A DNA stretch of 64,000 nucleotides from Sulfuriferula multivorans (GTDB lineage Bacteria; Pseudomonadota; Gammaproteobacteria; Burkholderiales; Sulfuriferulaceae): positions 1 through 64,000 of the forward strand of contig NZ_BGOW01000005.1 in the NCBI RefSeq assembly GCF_003851125.1. Reading direction: 5' to 3'. Below are positions 50,564 through 60,260 of this stretch, in pieces. The first letter of the stretch is position 1. Every line of letters begins with the position of its first letter. The notes beneath the pieces are model-generated. The model saw only the letters and a list, made by a program, of their open reading frames with translations. It ran no database searches and was not told the DNA's origin. Made by a program: the position numbers and the translations under genes.

Positions 50564-51734
50564 GCTTTGCTCCTGACTGCTTGTTGACTTGACGCCCATT
50601 CACGAAAGTCTCGTCAAGCGCCTGAACCGTACCTGCAGTTTCGGTTATCACCCTTGAATAGAGGGCGCTGTAGGCGAGTACCCCCCTTCTTGCACCGAAA
50701 GCTTGATGTATGGCAGCACTGCGAGCAGCACCCCGACCGTCCAGGCCCGCCCCCTTTTGCAACAGGTGCCGTAACACTGCGGCGATGCCGCCCGCGCTGG
50801 GTTCGCAGTAGCTGACATCTTCAAGGTACTGGCGAAAGTCGACCAGGCCGGGCACTTCAGTCAGCAGCGCAGGCAAACCCACCGCAAAGGCTTCCAGCGT
50901 CGCAATCCCCAACCCTTCAAATTGAGACGGCATCACATACAGTTCTGCGGCGTGCAGGACAGGACGCACGTCATCAACCGCACCGATAAACCGGATACGG
51001 TCAGCAATGCCCAGTCTTTCTGCCAATACGCGCTCGGGCGCCCCTGGCTCTTCCAGCCCGATATGCAGATAACGCCAGGGAAATTCCGTACAGCGCGCCA
51101 AGGCTTCGATAAGCGCGGTGTGGTTCTTGACCACCGAGCAATTGCCCACGCTCACCAGCGCGTATTCGTCAGGCCGAACACCAAATGCGGCGCGCGCCGC
51201 CGCGCGCTCTTCTGGCGTGACCGGATGAAAATGCGCGCTGTCGAACCAGTTCGGAATAAGCAACGGTGATGTGCCGTACAACCTGCGCTCGGTCTGCTCC
51301 ACACCCGGAGCGATGGCGATGAAACGTACCCCCAGCCGTTCCGCCAGACGCCGCTCGAACCCACGGCGCATACGTAGCCATCCGCCAAAATTAAAATTGT
51401 TGTGCACCGTGCGGACCAGCCTTCTGAGTCCCGCCATGCGCGCAGCCAGCACGTAACCGATGAATCCGCGTTCGGAATGCATGTGTACCAGGTCGAAACC
51501 AGAACGCTTGGCAAAACGCGCCACCGCCATAAAAAATGCAGGTGAACGGGCAAATGGAATATGGTGAATACGGTAGCCCGCCGCTTCCAGTACAGGAGCA
51601 TACGGTCCGACGGTTTCGCCGGTTGCAAGCAGCTCGCATTCAACACCGTTTTCACGAAATAGCGGCGCAGCGATACGCAACATGATCTCGGCGCCGGAAG
51701 GGCGTAGCTCGTTGAGAACATGCAGCACTTTCAC
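50547..51734 (-). CDS. Glycosyltransferase family 4
   Basis: 395 residues from a GTG overlapping the upstream stop (GTGA). The N-terminus is KVLHVLNELRPSGAEIMLRI. The donor domain has YALVSVGNCSVVKNHTALIE and E-x7-E in PSQFEGLGIATLEAFAVGLP. It is a retaining EPS glycosyltransferase acting on the cytoplasmic side. It is coupled to another GT4 gene upstream, so the two probably act on successive steps. Sugar specificity is unknown; with gmd and fcl close by, fucose is one candidate donor. Confidence 0.93.
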   Translation of the reverse strand: MKVLHVLNELRPSGAEIMLRIAAPLFRENGVECELLATGETVGPYAPVLEAAGYRIHHIPFARSPAFFMAVARFAKRSGFDLVHMHSERGFIGYVLAARMAGLRRLVRTVHNNFNFGGWLRMRRGFERRLAERLGVRFIAIAPGVEQTERRLYGTSPLLIPNWFDSAHFHPVTPEERAAARAAFGVRPDEYALVSVGNCSVVKNHTALIEALARCTEFPWRYLHIGLEEPGAPERVLAERLGIADRIRFIGAVDDVRPVLHAAELYVMPSQFEGLGIATLEAFAVGLPALLTEVPGLVDFRQYLEDVSYCEPSAGGIAAVLRHLLQKGAGLDGRGAARSAAIHQAFGARRGVLAYSALYSRVITETAGTVQALDETFVNGRQVNKQSGAKRDEIH

Positions 51735-52987
51735 GCGGCCACCTCATTGGGTAATTCCGCTGGCATGACGCCCGCATCCGCCAGCACACGGCGATAGTGT
51801 TCAAGATAGACTTGTGTGACTGCAGATGAAGAGAAATGCATACTGGCCCTGACACGCCCTTGAGTGGAATAGCGCGCATACAGTGCGGGATCGGCCAGGA
51901 TTGTGAGGAGCGCTGCGGCTATTTTTTCCGGCGACCGGACGTCTACCAGAGCCCCCCCTCCATCGTCAGTACCCAGTACCCAGGCCACTGCGCCGCTATC
52001 CTGCCCAGCCACGACGGGCAAACCTAGCGCCATCGCTTCGGCAATGGTCATGCCGAAGGATTCTTCCAGAGCTGGGTGCAGCAGGATGTCCATCTCAGCC
52101 AGCTCATGCATCGTCTGGGCGTGAGGGACCCAACCATGAAAGATGAACGCCTCTTCCATGTGATGCTCAACAGCCCATGACCAGGCACGTTCACCCGGCC
52201 CGTAACCCGGACCGTAAAGGTGCATTCTGGCGCCTGGATAAATGGCGCGAATGCGCTTCATTGCGAGCATGCCGGGTTCTGGATTTTTTATTGATGTCCA
52301 GCCGTTCAGCAACATGGCGATCCGGGGCTGGCTGGCCTGAAAATCTGGCGCAGAACGTGGACGACCTGCCTCAAATACCTTATCCGGAAGCGGGTTCGGC
52401 ACGACACTGAGGGGCGCACGCGTCATGCCGCGCAGCGCCTCGACCAGGTAAGGCGAGACCACCGTAGCGTGTCGGGCCCGGCGGAGCACAGACTTTGCCA
52501 TTAAAAGCCTGCCCACCCGATAGAGGTCGCGCTGCATGTTCAGAATGGCCCAGGGCGAATCGTGGCAAGTCAGTAAACACGGCAAACCAGTGTCCAGCGC
52601 AGCAGCAGCAAACTCATATGTCCAATGCGCATGGACGATATCCGGGCTTTCTTGGAGAATCGCATCTGTCAGCGCATGGCGCTCAAGCGCGAAGAAATCC
52701 AGCATCCGTCCCCTTGCACCCCGATCCGGGCGCAAGCTGTGCCGCCGCCGTGGCACATAGTGCACTGTGAAGCGATGTCCCCGCGCAATCACCCGGTTCT
52801 GTCGCCGGGGTACCAACGCTGGGTCAGTCGTAAACGCTGAGACCTCATGCCCGTTCCCGATCAGCGCTTCGATTAGCGTGACCAGCAGTGATGCACCTTT
52901 CATCTCACGCGGAAGATGGCTCGTATCACCATCAAGCAGATGTTCGATATCGGGTGTACTGAGCGGCCCTGCAATCCCTATGCGCAT
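51731..52987 (-). CDS. Glycosyltransferase family 4
   Basis: 418 residues, ATG at 52987. The N-terminal domain has GASLLVTLIEALIGNGHEVS. The C-terminal domain has AMLLNGWTSIKNPEPGMLAM, MHLYGPGYGPGE and E-x7-E in ALEESFGMTIAEAMALGLPV. It overlaps a small upstream gene by 10 nt and the next transferase gene by 4 nt. It is an EPS repeat-unit glycosyltransferase of unknown specificity. Confidence 0.93.
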   Translation of the reverse strand: MRIGIAGPLSTPDIEHLLDGDTSHLPREMKGASLLVTLIEALIGNGHEVSAFTTDPALVPRRQNRVIARGHRFTVHYVPRRRHSLRPDRGARGRMLDFFALERHALTDAILQESPDIVHAHWTYEFAAAALDTGLPCLLTCHDSPWAILNMQRDLYRVGRLLMAKSVLRRARHATVVSPYLVEALRGMTRAPLSVVPNPLPDKVFEAGRPRSAPDFQASQPRIAMLLNGWTSIKNPEPGMLAMKRIRAIYPGARMHLYGPGYGPGERAWSWAVEHHMEEAFIFHGWVPHAQTMHELAEMDILLHPALEESFGMTIAEAMALGLPVVAGQDSGAVAWVLGTDDGGGALVDVRSPEKIAAALLTILADPALYARYSTQGRVRASMHFSSSAVTQVYLEHYRRVLADAGVMPAELPNEVAA

Positions 52988-53238
52988 GAGTTTTTACCTG
53001 CCAGCCATACCTTGCAGCATACCCAACCGCTTTCAGGACAATGCCTTTGGTGGCGGGCATCGAACCCGGCAAGCTGCATATGAAGTTGCGTTGCTTGACG
53101 GCGCATCATGCGCTGCGGTCGCGACAAACCCTCCGATTCGATGGCAAAGCCACGCATACCCTCACCCTGCAAGGCATAAATAACCCGCTTGACGATGCGG
53201 GTGGCTTTGATCTGACAGAAGATGAGTCTCATGGTCAC
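52978..53238 (-). CDS. Candidate 86-aa protein between fcl and a glycosyltransferase
   Basis: The GTG at 53238 overlaps the fcl stop by 4 nt (GTGA), with an ATG two codons later. The frame ends 10 nt inside the next glycosyltransferase gene. The product is basic, with several Cys and His toward the end ([20 protein letters not shown]), and has no membrane segment. No family was recognised. The coupling at both ends is the main support; the composition is less convincing. Confidence 0.4.
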   Translation of the reverse strand: MTMRLIFCQIKATRIVKRVIYALQGEGMRGFAIESEGLSRPQRMMRRQATQLHMQLAGFDARHQRHCPESGWVCCKVWLAGKNSCA

Positions 53239-54221
53239 GCGTTTGCGACGATGAAATCCTGATATGCAACAACCAAGCCACTTTGCATGGTGGTGGTGGC
53301 CTTCCAGCCCATGGCGTTCAGGCGCCCGACGTCCATCAGCTTGCGCGGGGTGCCATCGGGCTTGGTGCTGTCGAAGACGATCTCGCCCGCGAATCCCACT
53401 ACGTTTTTGACCGTTTCCGCCAGTTCGCGAATGGTAAGGTCGTGGCCGACGCCGATGTTCATCAGCGGTGGCAAGCCGTCGTTGCGGTCCTGCCCCAGCA
53501 ACGGGACGAACTGCGCATCCGGCAGGTTCATCAGATAGACGCAGGCATCGGCCATGTCTTCGCTATAGAGAAACTCGCGGCGCGGAGTACCGGTGCCCCA
53601 CACGGTGACGGTGGAGGCGTTGTTGACCTTGGCTTCGTGAAACTTGCGGATCAAGGCGGGAATGACGTGGGAATTTTCCGGGTGGTAGTTGTCGCCGGGA
53701 CCATACAGGTTGGTGGGCATGACGGCCAGATACTGCGTGCCGTACTGGCGGTTGTAGCTCCAGCACATCTCGATGCCGGCGATCTTGGCCAGGGCATAGG
53801 GGCGGTTGGTGGGCTCCAGCTCGCTGGTGAGCAGGTGTTCTTCCCTCATCGGCTGTGGCGCCAGCTTGGGGTAGATGCAGCTCGACCCCAGGAACAGCAG
53901 GCGCTTGACGTTATTTTTATAGGCGGCGTGGATGATGTTGGTCTGGATGGCGAGGTTGTCGCGGAGGAATTCAGCGGGATAAGTGTTGTTGGCGTGGATG
54001 CCGCCGACTTTGGCCGCAGCCAGAAACACATAATCCGGTTTTTCGGCAGCGAAAAAAGCTTCGACTGCGGCCTGGCTGGTGAGATCCAGCTCGGCGTGGG
54101 TACGAGCGAGGCAATGCTCAAAGCCCTTGGCATGCAGGTTGCGGGTGATGGCAGAGCCGACGAGACCACGGTGACCGGCGATGTAGATTTTCGCGGCCTT
54201 GTCCATTGCGGCATTACTCAT
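53235..54221 (-). CDS. fcl: GDP-L-fucose synthase
   Basis: 328 residues from the ATG at 54221, 8 nt inside the end of gmd; the frame is open far upstream but that part is off-frame gmd sequence. The NAD(P) site is [15 protein letters not shown] and the catalytic YxxxK is [42 protein letters not shown] and VNVGTG-like segments match the family. It converts GDP-4-keto-6-deoxymannose to GDP-L-fucose. Coupled to gmd, it completes a two-step fucose donor pathway. Confidence 0.96.
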   Translation of the reverse strand: MSNAAMDKAAKIYIAGHRGLVGSAITRNLHAKGFEHCLARTHAELDLTSQAAVEAFFAAEKPDYVFLAAAKVGGIHANNTYPAEFLRDNLAIQTNIIHAAYKNNVKRLLFLGSSCIYPKLAPQPMREEHLLTSELEPTNRPYALAKIAGIEMCWSYNRQYGTQYLAVMPTNLYGPGDNYHPENSHVIPALIRKFHEAKVNNASTVTVWGTGTPRREFLYSEDMADACVYLMNLPDAQFVPLLGQDRNDGLPPLMNIGVGHDLTIRELAETVKNVVGFAGEIVFDSTKPDGTPRKLMDVGRLNAMGWKATTTMQSGLVVAYQDFIVANA

Positions 54222-55299
54222 GGTAGTCGTAGGCGGCGAAGCCATGTTTTTTAACCAGCTCGTCGCGCTCGGCACTCTTGAGATCTTCACGCACCATTTC
54301 AGCCACCAGGTCTTCAAAACTGGTTTTCGGTGTCCAGCCGAGCTTTTCCTTGGCCTTGGTGGGGTCGCCAAGGAGCGTTTCCACCTCAGTCGGGCGGAAG
54401 TAACGCGGATCCACCTTGACGATGATTCTGCCGCTGCGGTCGGTGCCTGTTTCATCAATGCCCTTGCCTTGCCAGGTGATCTGCATGCCCAGCTCCTTGG
54501 CGGCAGCGTTGACGAAATCACGCACGCTGTACTGCACGCCAGTGGCGATAACGAAGTCTTCCGGCTGCTCCTGCTGCAACATTAGCCACTGCATTTCAAT
54601 ATAGTCCGCTGCATGCCCCCAGTCACGCAAGGAGTCCATGTTGCCAAGGTAGAGACAGTCTTGCAGGCCGAGCTTGATACGGGAAAGCGCCCGAGTGATC
54701 TTGCGGGTGACGAAGGTCTCGCCACGGACAGGGGACTCGTGGTTGAACAGGATGCCGTTACAGGCGTAAAGACCATAGGCTTCGCGATAGTTGACCGTTA
54801 TCCAGTAGGCATAGAGCTTGGCGACGGCGTAGGGGCTGCGCGGGTAAAACGGGGTGGTTTCCTTCTGCGGAGTTTCTTGCACCAGCCCAAAGAGTTCGGA
54901 GGTAGAGGCCTGATAAAACCGGGTTTTCTTTTCCAACCCGAGGATGCGGATGGCTTCAAGAATCCGTAGCGTCCCAATACCATCCGCATTGGCGGTGTAT
55001 TCGGGCGTATCGAAACTGACTGCAACGTGACTCATGGCGGCGAGATTATAGACCTCGTCGGGCTGGACTTTCTGGATAATACGAATGAGGTTGGTGGAGT
55101 CTGTCAGGTCGCCATAATGCAAAACAAAATTACGGTTGGAGACATGAGGATCCTGATACAGGTTGTCAATACGATCGGTATTGAACAGGGAGGCACGGCG
55201 CTTGATGCCATGGACGACGTAACCTTTTTTGAGCAGGAAATCCGCCAGATAGGCGCCATCCTGCCCTGTGATGCCGGTGATAAGAGCAATTTTATTCAT
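54214..55299 (-). CDS. gmd: GDP-mannose 4,6-dehydratase
   Basis: 361 residues. The N-terminal NADP-binding motif is [20 protein letters not shown], with the family-specific [16 protein letters not shown]. The catalytic Tyr/Lys are in [16 protein letters not shown]. Full length and motifs are canonical. It makes GDP-4-keto-6-deoxy-D-mannose for Fcl, the gene that overlaps it downstream. A 143-nt gap separates it from epsI, so it may start a sub-operon. Confidence 0.97.
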   Translation of the reverse strand: MNKIALITGITGQDGAYLADFLLKKGYVVHGIKRRASLFNTDRIDNLYQDPHVSNRNFVLHYGDLTDSTNLIRIIQKVQPDEVYNLAAMSHVAVSFDTPEYTANADGIGTLRILEAIRILGLEKKTRFYQASTSELFGLVQETPQKETTPFYPRSPYAVAKLYAYWITVNYREAYGLYACNGILFNHESPVRGETFVTRKITRALSRIKLGLQDCLYLGNMDSLRDWGHAADYIEMQWLMLQQEQPEDFVIATGVQYSVRDFVNAAAKELGMQITWQGKGIDETGTDRSGRIIVKVDPRYFRPTEVETLLGDPTKAKEKLGWTPKTSFEDLVAEMVREDLKSAERDELVKKHGFAAYDYHE

Positions 55300-55442
55300 T
55301 AGTTATAAGTCCAATAAGTTTACATGATAAATTTGGTCATCTTCGTCGGCTCTGACGCTTGCTGAGCTTGGCGGATAGCAACGAAAATCGGTGATGCAAA
55401 CGTGTGATTTTTCTGTTCCTGCGTATGGCTTATACAAAAATT

Positions 55443-56156
55443 TCAAGGCACGCTGAGGTTACCTGGCTTGCCTAACTTTCCGATTAAACGAGCCTGGCCA
55501 GCACTATTGAGCGCATCCATCAAATCATTCACAAAGCGATCCTGCAAAGCAAAGGCACGCGTATCATCCGGGTCAATGGAAGAAATCCTAAACAGCAAAC
55601 CGTCCGGAATATTGCCAGTCAACCCATACTTCAATTGCGCCAGCCTCCATTGCAATCCATCTAGCGCCACCTGGTCACCTACAGTCGTCCAGTAGGTAAT
55701 GGGCTCATGTCGTGCACCTTGCGTTGCAACCAGCCGTTTTACAGGGATTGCCTCATTAATTTTGTCGAGAGGCAAAGCCCCTTTGGCCGTATTGAATATT
55801 TGAAAGCCTTGTGCCGGATAGCAGACCTCAGGCTTATGCACTTGCAACCCATCACTCTGGTTACCTCCATATGCAATGGAAAGCATGATTCGCTCACCCT
55901 TGCCATTGACATAGGTGCGCGCCAGCGTTTGGCTATAAATTTTGTCTATCACTGCCTGCAACTCTGGATTGGTCACTACCGGCATAGCCTTTTCATCCAG
56001 ACGCCAATCACCGAATTGCTTGGGGACCAGCGTTTCCAGGTTGATTTTCGAATTGTCGTCGGCAATTTTGTGGGTCGGTTTCATCGCCCAGGCCAAGCCC
56101 GCGCCCAGCAAAAGTACCAGACTGATAATCAGGGATTTAATGGAAATGGATTTCAT
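55443..56156 (-). CDS. epsI: Exosortase-associated protein EpsI
   Basis: 237 residues. An N-terminal signal anchor (SLIISLVLLLGAGLAWA) is followed by the EpsI domain: VPKQFGDWRLDE, MLSIAYGGNQSDGLQVHKPE and VCYPAQGFQI. The HKPEVCYPAQGF segment is the family hallmark. EpsI proteins always accompany EpsH/XrtB-type exosortases, sometimes fused to them. Here the start overlaps the xrtB stop by 4 nt. It is periplasmic or membrane-anchored; the exact activity is unknown. Confidence 0.95.
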   Translation of the reverse strand: MKSISIKSLIISLVLLLGAGLAWAMKPTHKIADDNSKINLETLVPKQFGDWRLDEKAMPVVTNPELQAVIDKIYSQTLARTYVNGKGERIMLSIAYGGNQSDGLQVHKPEVCYPAQGFQIFNTAKGALPLDKINEAIPVKRLVATQGARHEPITYWTTVGDQVALDGLQWRLAQLKYGLTGNIPDGLLFRISSIDPDDTRAFALQDRFVNDLMDALNSAGQARLIGKLGKPGNLSVP

Positions 56157-57046
56157 GCCCGCACATTTCTTGGGCGATCCGGGAGGAAATAACCCAGCAA
56201 ACCGTCCAGCCCAATCAGAAACAATAAACCGGCTATAAACAGCATGATGCCGGCAAAACCATGGAGAAAGCCCTGACCGGCTTCGTCACCGAGGTAGTAA
56301 GTGATCAGGCTCAATATCAGCACCCTCAGCATATTGGCGAGAAAGGCAACAGGCCAGATGGATAGCAGTAGTAGAGCGATGCGCAGCTTGCTGGTGTGTT
56401 GCATGATGTAGAGGTAAAGAATCCCCATCGCAGACAGTGAGAACATGGAATTCAGCCCGGAGCAGGCGTCCGCGACCAGCAACTGATAGGTACCGATGGT
56501 AAGCACAACGCCGTTACGTGCGACCGGGTAACCTGCTACATAAAGCAGTTGTTCCACCAGCACAGAAATGTAATATTTAAGCGGCCCGGTGGCCGCATCC
56601 ACAATAGAGCTGGGAAGTGGGATCATGAAAACCATGAACAACAGCGGAAACCAGAGTTTTACAACCGCCTGACCGCCTCGCATTAGCTGCAACACGCCAA
56701 TCAGAATGATGATTTCCGAGCCAATTTCAAATAACAGAATATTTTGGGAACGCCCCACCGCATAAACCAGTACACCCAGAAACAGGATGCCTGCACCGAG
56801 CACGGGCTGAGTGACGATCGCCTCTGTTAGCAGCACTTCCCTTTTTTTCCAGAAAAACCACAGCGCGACTAACAATACGATCGGGCCGTGGGCACCCTCT
56901 TCGCTCTTCCACAGCGTGCGATCGAGATCGTAGTAAGTGGGTAAAAACAAGACCAGAATACCGGTCAGGATAGGCAGCCACTCAAACAGCCGAGCCTGCC
57001 AGTCCAGATTACGCCGATGCGGCGCTGTCGATGAAGGTGCGTGCAT
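56153..57046 (-). CDS. xrtB: Exosortase B (EpsH-like)
   Basis: 297 residues with about eight transmembrane helices. The catalytic residues are Cys195 (VADACSGLNSM), Arg241 (ANMLRVLIL) and His262 (LHGFAGIML). The ACSGLNSMFSLSAMG stretch is the exosortase signature. It recognises and cleaves PEP-CTERM tails at the inner membrane; five PEP-CTERM genes lie at 25-35 kb of this window. It is flanked by epsG (2 nt away) and epsI (overlap), the usual exosortase B layout. Confidence 0.96.
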   Translation of the reverse strand: MHAPSSTAPHRRNLDWQARLFEWLPILTGILVLFLPTYYDLDRTLWKSEEGAHGPIVLLVALWFFWKKREVLLTEAIVTQPVLGAGILFLGVLVYAVGRSQNILLFEIGSEIIILIGVLQLMRGGQAVVKLWFPLLFMVFMIPLPSSIVDAATGPLKYYISVLVEQLLYVAGYPVARNGVVLTIGTYQLLVADACSGLNSMFSLSAMGILYLYIMQHTSKLRIALLLLSIWPVAFLANMLRVLILSLITYYLGDEAGQGFLHGFAGIMLFIAGLLFLIGLDGLLGYFLPDRPRNVRA

Positions 57047-57048
57047 GG

Positions 57049-57954
57049 TTAGCGCTCGTTAAGAAGCGTACCGACGATTTGCGCGCCGCTGCCAAATAAT
57101 GCATCACGGATTCGTTCGATTTCATGGTAACGCGTTTGATGGGGTTGGGCGACGACCAGCACGCCACCCGCCAGTACTGACAAGGTCGCCGCATCGGTAT
57201 GGGTATCAAACGGTGGGGTGTCGATCAGCACCACGTCATAGTCCTGACCAATGCTGTCCAGCAATACGCGCGTGCTGCCACGGCCTATGAGTTCCGCCGG
57301 GTTGGGTGGAATGGTGCCGGCCGGCAAAATGGACAAGCTGACAAAATCATCCATACGCACAATCGTTGATTGGCCGCCTCTGCCCGCCAGAATATCAGCA
57401 AGACCTGTACGCTGCTGTTCCAAACCGAATATGTTGTGCTGGCGCGGATCGTGCAGGTTGGCATCGATCAGCAGGGTGCGCTGGCCAAGCTGCGAGAATA
57501 CAATGGCCAGATTGGCGGAGACGTAGCTGGCGCCCATACCCTTGAGCGGTGCAATGATTGCCAGCCGCCGCCCTCCCAAACCAAACCAGCGCTGCATTAA
57601 TTGATTGCGCAGTGCGCGAAACTGCTCCGCCATCGGGCTTAAAGGCCGATATGCAGCAACCAGCTCATCACTGTAGCCGCCTTCACCCGGCAGTAGATGG
57701 TCGCAGTCGAACTGGCTGGCGACTGCGTGCCGTATATCAACTTCGGTGACCAGACCCAGCTTGATGGCGGCCTCACCAAAACGAAGCTTTTCCCGAACCT
57801 GAAGTTCCAGTATCTGGTCGATATCGGCCAGTTTGAGTTTGCCTGCCTGAAACAGCAACCTGCCGATTGAGCCATTGAGGTCATCATTGTTTGCAAGCAC
57901 GCTGGCGGGATTGGTTTGAGCCATATCCACCATATTTCCATGCAGGATATTCAT
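57049..57954 (-). CDS. epsG: EpsG-type chain-length determinant ATPase (BY-kinase homologue with degenerate P-loop)
   Basis: 301 residues from the ATG at 57954, which has AAGGA 6 nt upstream. Residues 29-80 form a GspE-N/MshEN-like module (IGRLLFQAGKLKLADIDQIL). The ATPase domain retains Walker A' (TLLIDANLHDPRQHNIFGL) and Walker B (YDVVLIDTPPFDTH). Its P-loop reads PLKGMGASYVSANLA (136-150), without the lysine and serine/threonine of GK[ST]. No C-terminal tyrosine cluster is present. EpsG proteins pair with EpsF to control chain length, and this branch often has altered P-loops. Kinase activity is doubtful. Confidence 0.92.
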   Translation of the reverse strand: MNILHGNMVDMAQTNPASVLANNDDLNGSIGRLLFQAGKLKLADIDQILELQVREKLRFGEAAIKLGLVTEVDIRHAVASQFDCDHLLPGEGGYSDELVAAYRPLSPMAEQFRALRNQLMQRWFGLGGRRLAIIAPLKGMGASYVSANLAIVFSQLGQRTLLIDANLHDPRQHNIFGLEQQRTGLADILAGRGGQSTIVRMDDFVSLSILPAGTIPPNPAELIGRGSTRVLLDSIGQDYDVVLIDTPPFDTHTDAATLSVLAGGVLVVAQPHQTRYHEIERIRDALFGSGAQIVGTLLNER

Positions 57955-57963
57955 CGCCATTCC

Positions 57964-59367
57964 TTAAGTCTGTCCGGGTAACAAAGCACGGAGATGGCCC
58001 ATGCGAGACAGCCGGCTACGCCGCTGACTATCTGATGCTGGCTTGAGGGCCGCCAACACCGGGGCACCCAATATATCGACAAAATCTTCCTCGGATCGAA
58101 GACGCCGATCCAGCAATTCAATCAGCAAGGCAAACGCCATTGCCAACAGCAACCCAAGTGCAGCAGCCAAAACAATGTTCAGCAACAATTTTGGGCTGGA
58201 TGCCTTGAGAGGGGGAGTGGCCGGATTTAACACAGCAACATCAGTCTGGTCTGATTTGCTTTCCATGCGCGTCTGGGTCGCACGCTGCAAAGCCATATCG
58301 TAGGCACGCTGGACACTTTCCACATCGCGCGCCAGCACCGAGCCTTCATCGCGCTGCTGCTTGAGTGCCAGCACCTTGGCTTTTTGTGCGGCCAGTGAAG
58401 CACGCAAATCACCCTCGCGTTGCTGCGAGACTCGCATGGTGGTATTGACGCCGGTTTGTGCATTATGCATTTCATGCTCAAGTTTGTTGCGCAATACATC
58501 CAGGTCAGCCTGGGCACGCAGGTACTCGGGATGGTTTTTACCCAGTTTTTCGGAAAGCTGTGCCAGCCTGCTTTCTCCTTGCGCAATATTCCCCTTAAGC
58601 CCCTGAATCAGTGGGTTGTTCACCACATCGGATAATTGATCCCCGGAGCGGCGATTACGAGATTGGCTATCATAGGTTTGTGCTTGTGCTACCACCAGCT
58701 GACTGGAGAGTTCAGCCAAACGCGCATTTTCCACATCCAGGCGTTCATCCACGGCGACGATGCCTTTTTTACGCTGATAGTCCGAAAGCCGTGTCTGTGC
58801 ACTCTCCAACTTGTCGCGCAGTACCTTGATCTGCTCTTCGTACCACAAGTTAGTCTGAAGTGCCGGCTCCGTCCGCAAATCCAAGCTGGTCTTGATGTAT
58901 GCCTGCACAAACGCGTTGGCAATCACGGCTGCGAATTCCGGATTGTTGGCGGTATAAGATACGCCAATCAGGTTGCTCTCACGCGAGGGCGTGATTTTCA
59001 GCTTGGCGATTAAAATACCCGCCAGCCATTCGCGAATATCGCCCTGCCCTTGCGCCGCTTCATTGAACTGCTGCTGCACCACCGGACTCTGGGCGAGTTT
59101 AAGGTTATCCACCACCTTCAGCCCTACATTCTGGCTGGACATAATACCTACCTGCGTAGCCATGTAACCTGGCACTAATTGGGCTGGCAACATGGTGCCG
59201 GTCAATGGATCGGCTCCTTTGGAATTCACCACCAAGGTACTGGTGGCGGTGTATTGCTTGGGTAGCATTACGCTGATGATGAGCGCCGCAGTCACCGTCA
59301 CACCGAAGGTTGCCAGCATGAGCCACTTGCGCGCCCACAGTACCCGTAAAAATTGCATCATCGTCAT
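57964..59367 (-). CDS. epsF: Chain-length determinant protein EpsF (Wzz family)
   Basis: 467 residues. An N-terminal cytoplasmic start and transmembrane helix (WLMLATFGVTVTAALIISVM) are followed by a Wzz domain, then a long periplasmic coiled coil (about residues 170-350). A second membrane helix (LLLNIVLAAALGLLLAMAFA) precedes the cytoplasmic tail ELLDRRLRSEEDFVDILGAP. This is the polysaccharide co-polymerase that sets polymer length together with EpsG. It lies between epsE and epsG with short spacers. Confidence 0.95.
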   Translation of the reverse strand: MTMMQFLRVLWARKWLMLATFGVTVTAALIISVMLPKQYTATSTLVVNSKGADPLTGTMLPAQLVPGYMATQVGIMSSQNVGLKVVDNLKLAQSPVVQQQFNEAAQGQGDIREWLAGILIAKLKITPSRESNLIGVSYTANNPEFAAVIANAFVQAYIKTSLDLRTEPALQTNLWYEEQIKVLRDKLESAQTRLSDYQRKKGIVAVDERLDVENARLAELSSQLVVAQAQTYDSQSRNRRSGDQLSDVVNNPLIQGLKGNIAQGESRLAQLSEKLGKNHPEYLRAQADLDVLRNKLEHEMHNAQTGVNTTMRVSQQREGDLRASLAAQKAKVLALKQQRDEGSVLARDVESVQRAYDMALQRATQTRMESKSDQTDVAVLNPATPPLKASSPKLLLNIVLAAALGLLLAMAFALLIELLDRRLRSEEDFVDILGAPVLAALKPASDSQRRSRLSRMGHLRALLPGQT

Positions 59368-59388
59368 TTTATTTATCGTCCGGCTAGT

Positions 59389-60183
59389 TTAAAGCAGGCT
59401 TTCTTGCACATAAATAACATCGTCAGGATGCACGCTATCCGATAGAGATGGTTTAATGATGATCTCCTTCCCATCCGCATCGCGCCTGCGTATTTCTATG
59501 CCGCGCTGGGTACCTCGTAGCGTCACGCCACCTCCGACGGACAATGCCTGCATCACACTCATTCCCCGCTCCAGCCGGAACGACCCCGGACGCTGGACCT
59601 CGCCGTAGATATAGAACAAGGGCGCACGAGGAACATAAATAATGTCTTCGTCGGCTACCGGCATATCCAGATTCGCCTTGCCGTCCAGGTAGAGGGCAAG
59701 CGTATCGATATTCATGTACTCGGCTTTACCTGTTTGTTTGTGGATCAAAACCAGAGTATCGGCGCCAGCCGGATTGATTCCACCCGCCTGTGCCAGAATA
59801 TCCGTCAGAGTACTGGTATTTTCCAGCGGATATTTGCCGGGGCGATTGACCTGACCCAGTACGGATACCTGTTTGCTGCGGTATTGCGTGACGATCAAAT
59901 TGACCTGCGGATTCTTGACGAATCCGCCTTTGAGCAGCTTCTCCGCGATGCGATTCTGCGCAGTAGTGGCCGTCTCGCCCGCAACATGCACGTCGCCGAT
60001 CAGCGGAAAACTGATAGCACCGCTTTCATTGACCCGCGTGTCAAGAGTCAGGTCAGGCTGGTCATACACGGTGATACGCAAGATGTCCCCACTGCCCAGA
60101 AGATATTCCTTGGCCGAAGCTGGCATTGCGAAACCGACGACAAACAGAAGAATAAAAACCAGAAGTGCGCGCATAAGGCTCAT
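59389..60183 (-). CDS. epsE: Polysaccharide export protein EpsE (Wza/OMA family)
   Basis: 264 residues. The signal peptide is MSLMRALLVFILLFVVGFAM with cleavage near ASA. There is no lipobox cysteine, unlike Wza. The poly-export domain (EYLLGSGDILRITVYDQPDL) is followed by two SLBB-type regions (VLGQVNRPGKYPLENTSTLT and IYGEVQRPGSFRLERGMSVM). It forms or contacts the outer-membrane polysaccharide channel. It is followed by epsF 21 nt later, and epsL lies 77 nt upstream. Confidence 0.95.
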   Translation of the reverse strand: MSLMRALLVFILLFVVGFAMPASAKEYLLGSGDILRITVYDQPDLTLDTRVNESGAISFPLIGDVHVAGETATTAQNRIAEKLLKGGFVKNPQVNLIVTQYRSKQVSVLGQVNRPGKYPLENTSTLTDILAQAGGINPAGADTLVLIHKQTGKAEYMNIDTLALYLDGKANLDMPVADEDIIYVPRAPLFYIYGEVQRPGSFRLERGMSVMQALSVGGGVTLRGTQRGIEIRRRDADGKEIIIKPSLSDSVHPDDVIYVQESLL

Positions 60184-60260
60184 ACCAATTACTTCAAGAA
60201 GAAAGCGACTGTATCCAAAGTTTGTGACGTGCTGATTGCTTGCTCATGACAATTATTTTT

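Noticed and set aside
53235-54521. Longer 428-codon version of the fcl gene
   Set aside because: The first 100 codons are off-frame gmd sequence of low-complexity appearance; the start at 54221 gives the normal family length.
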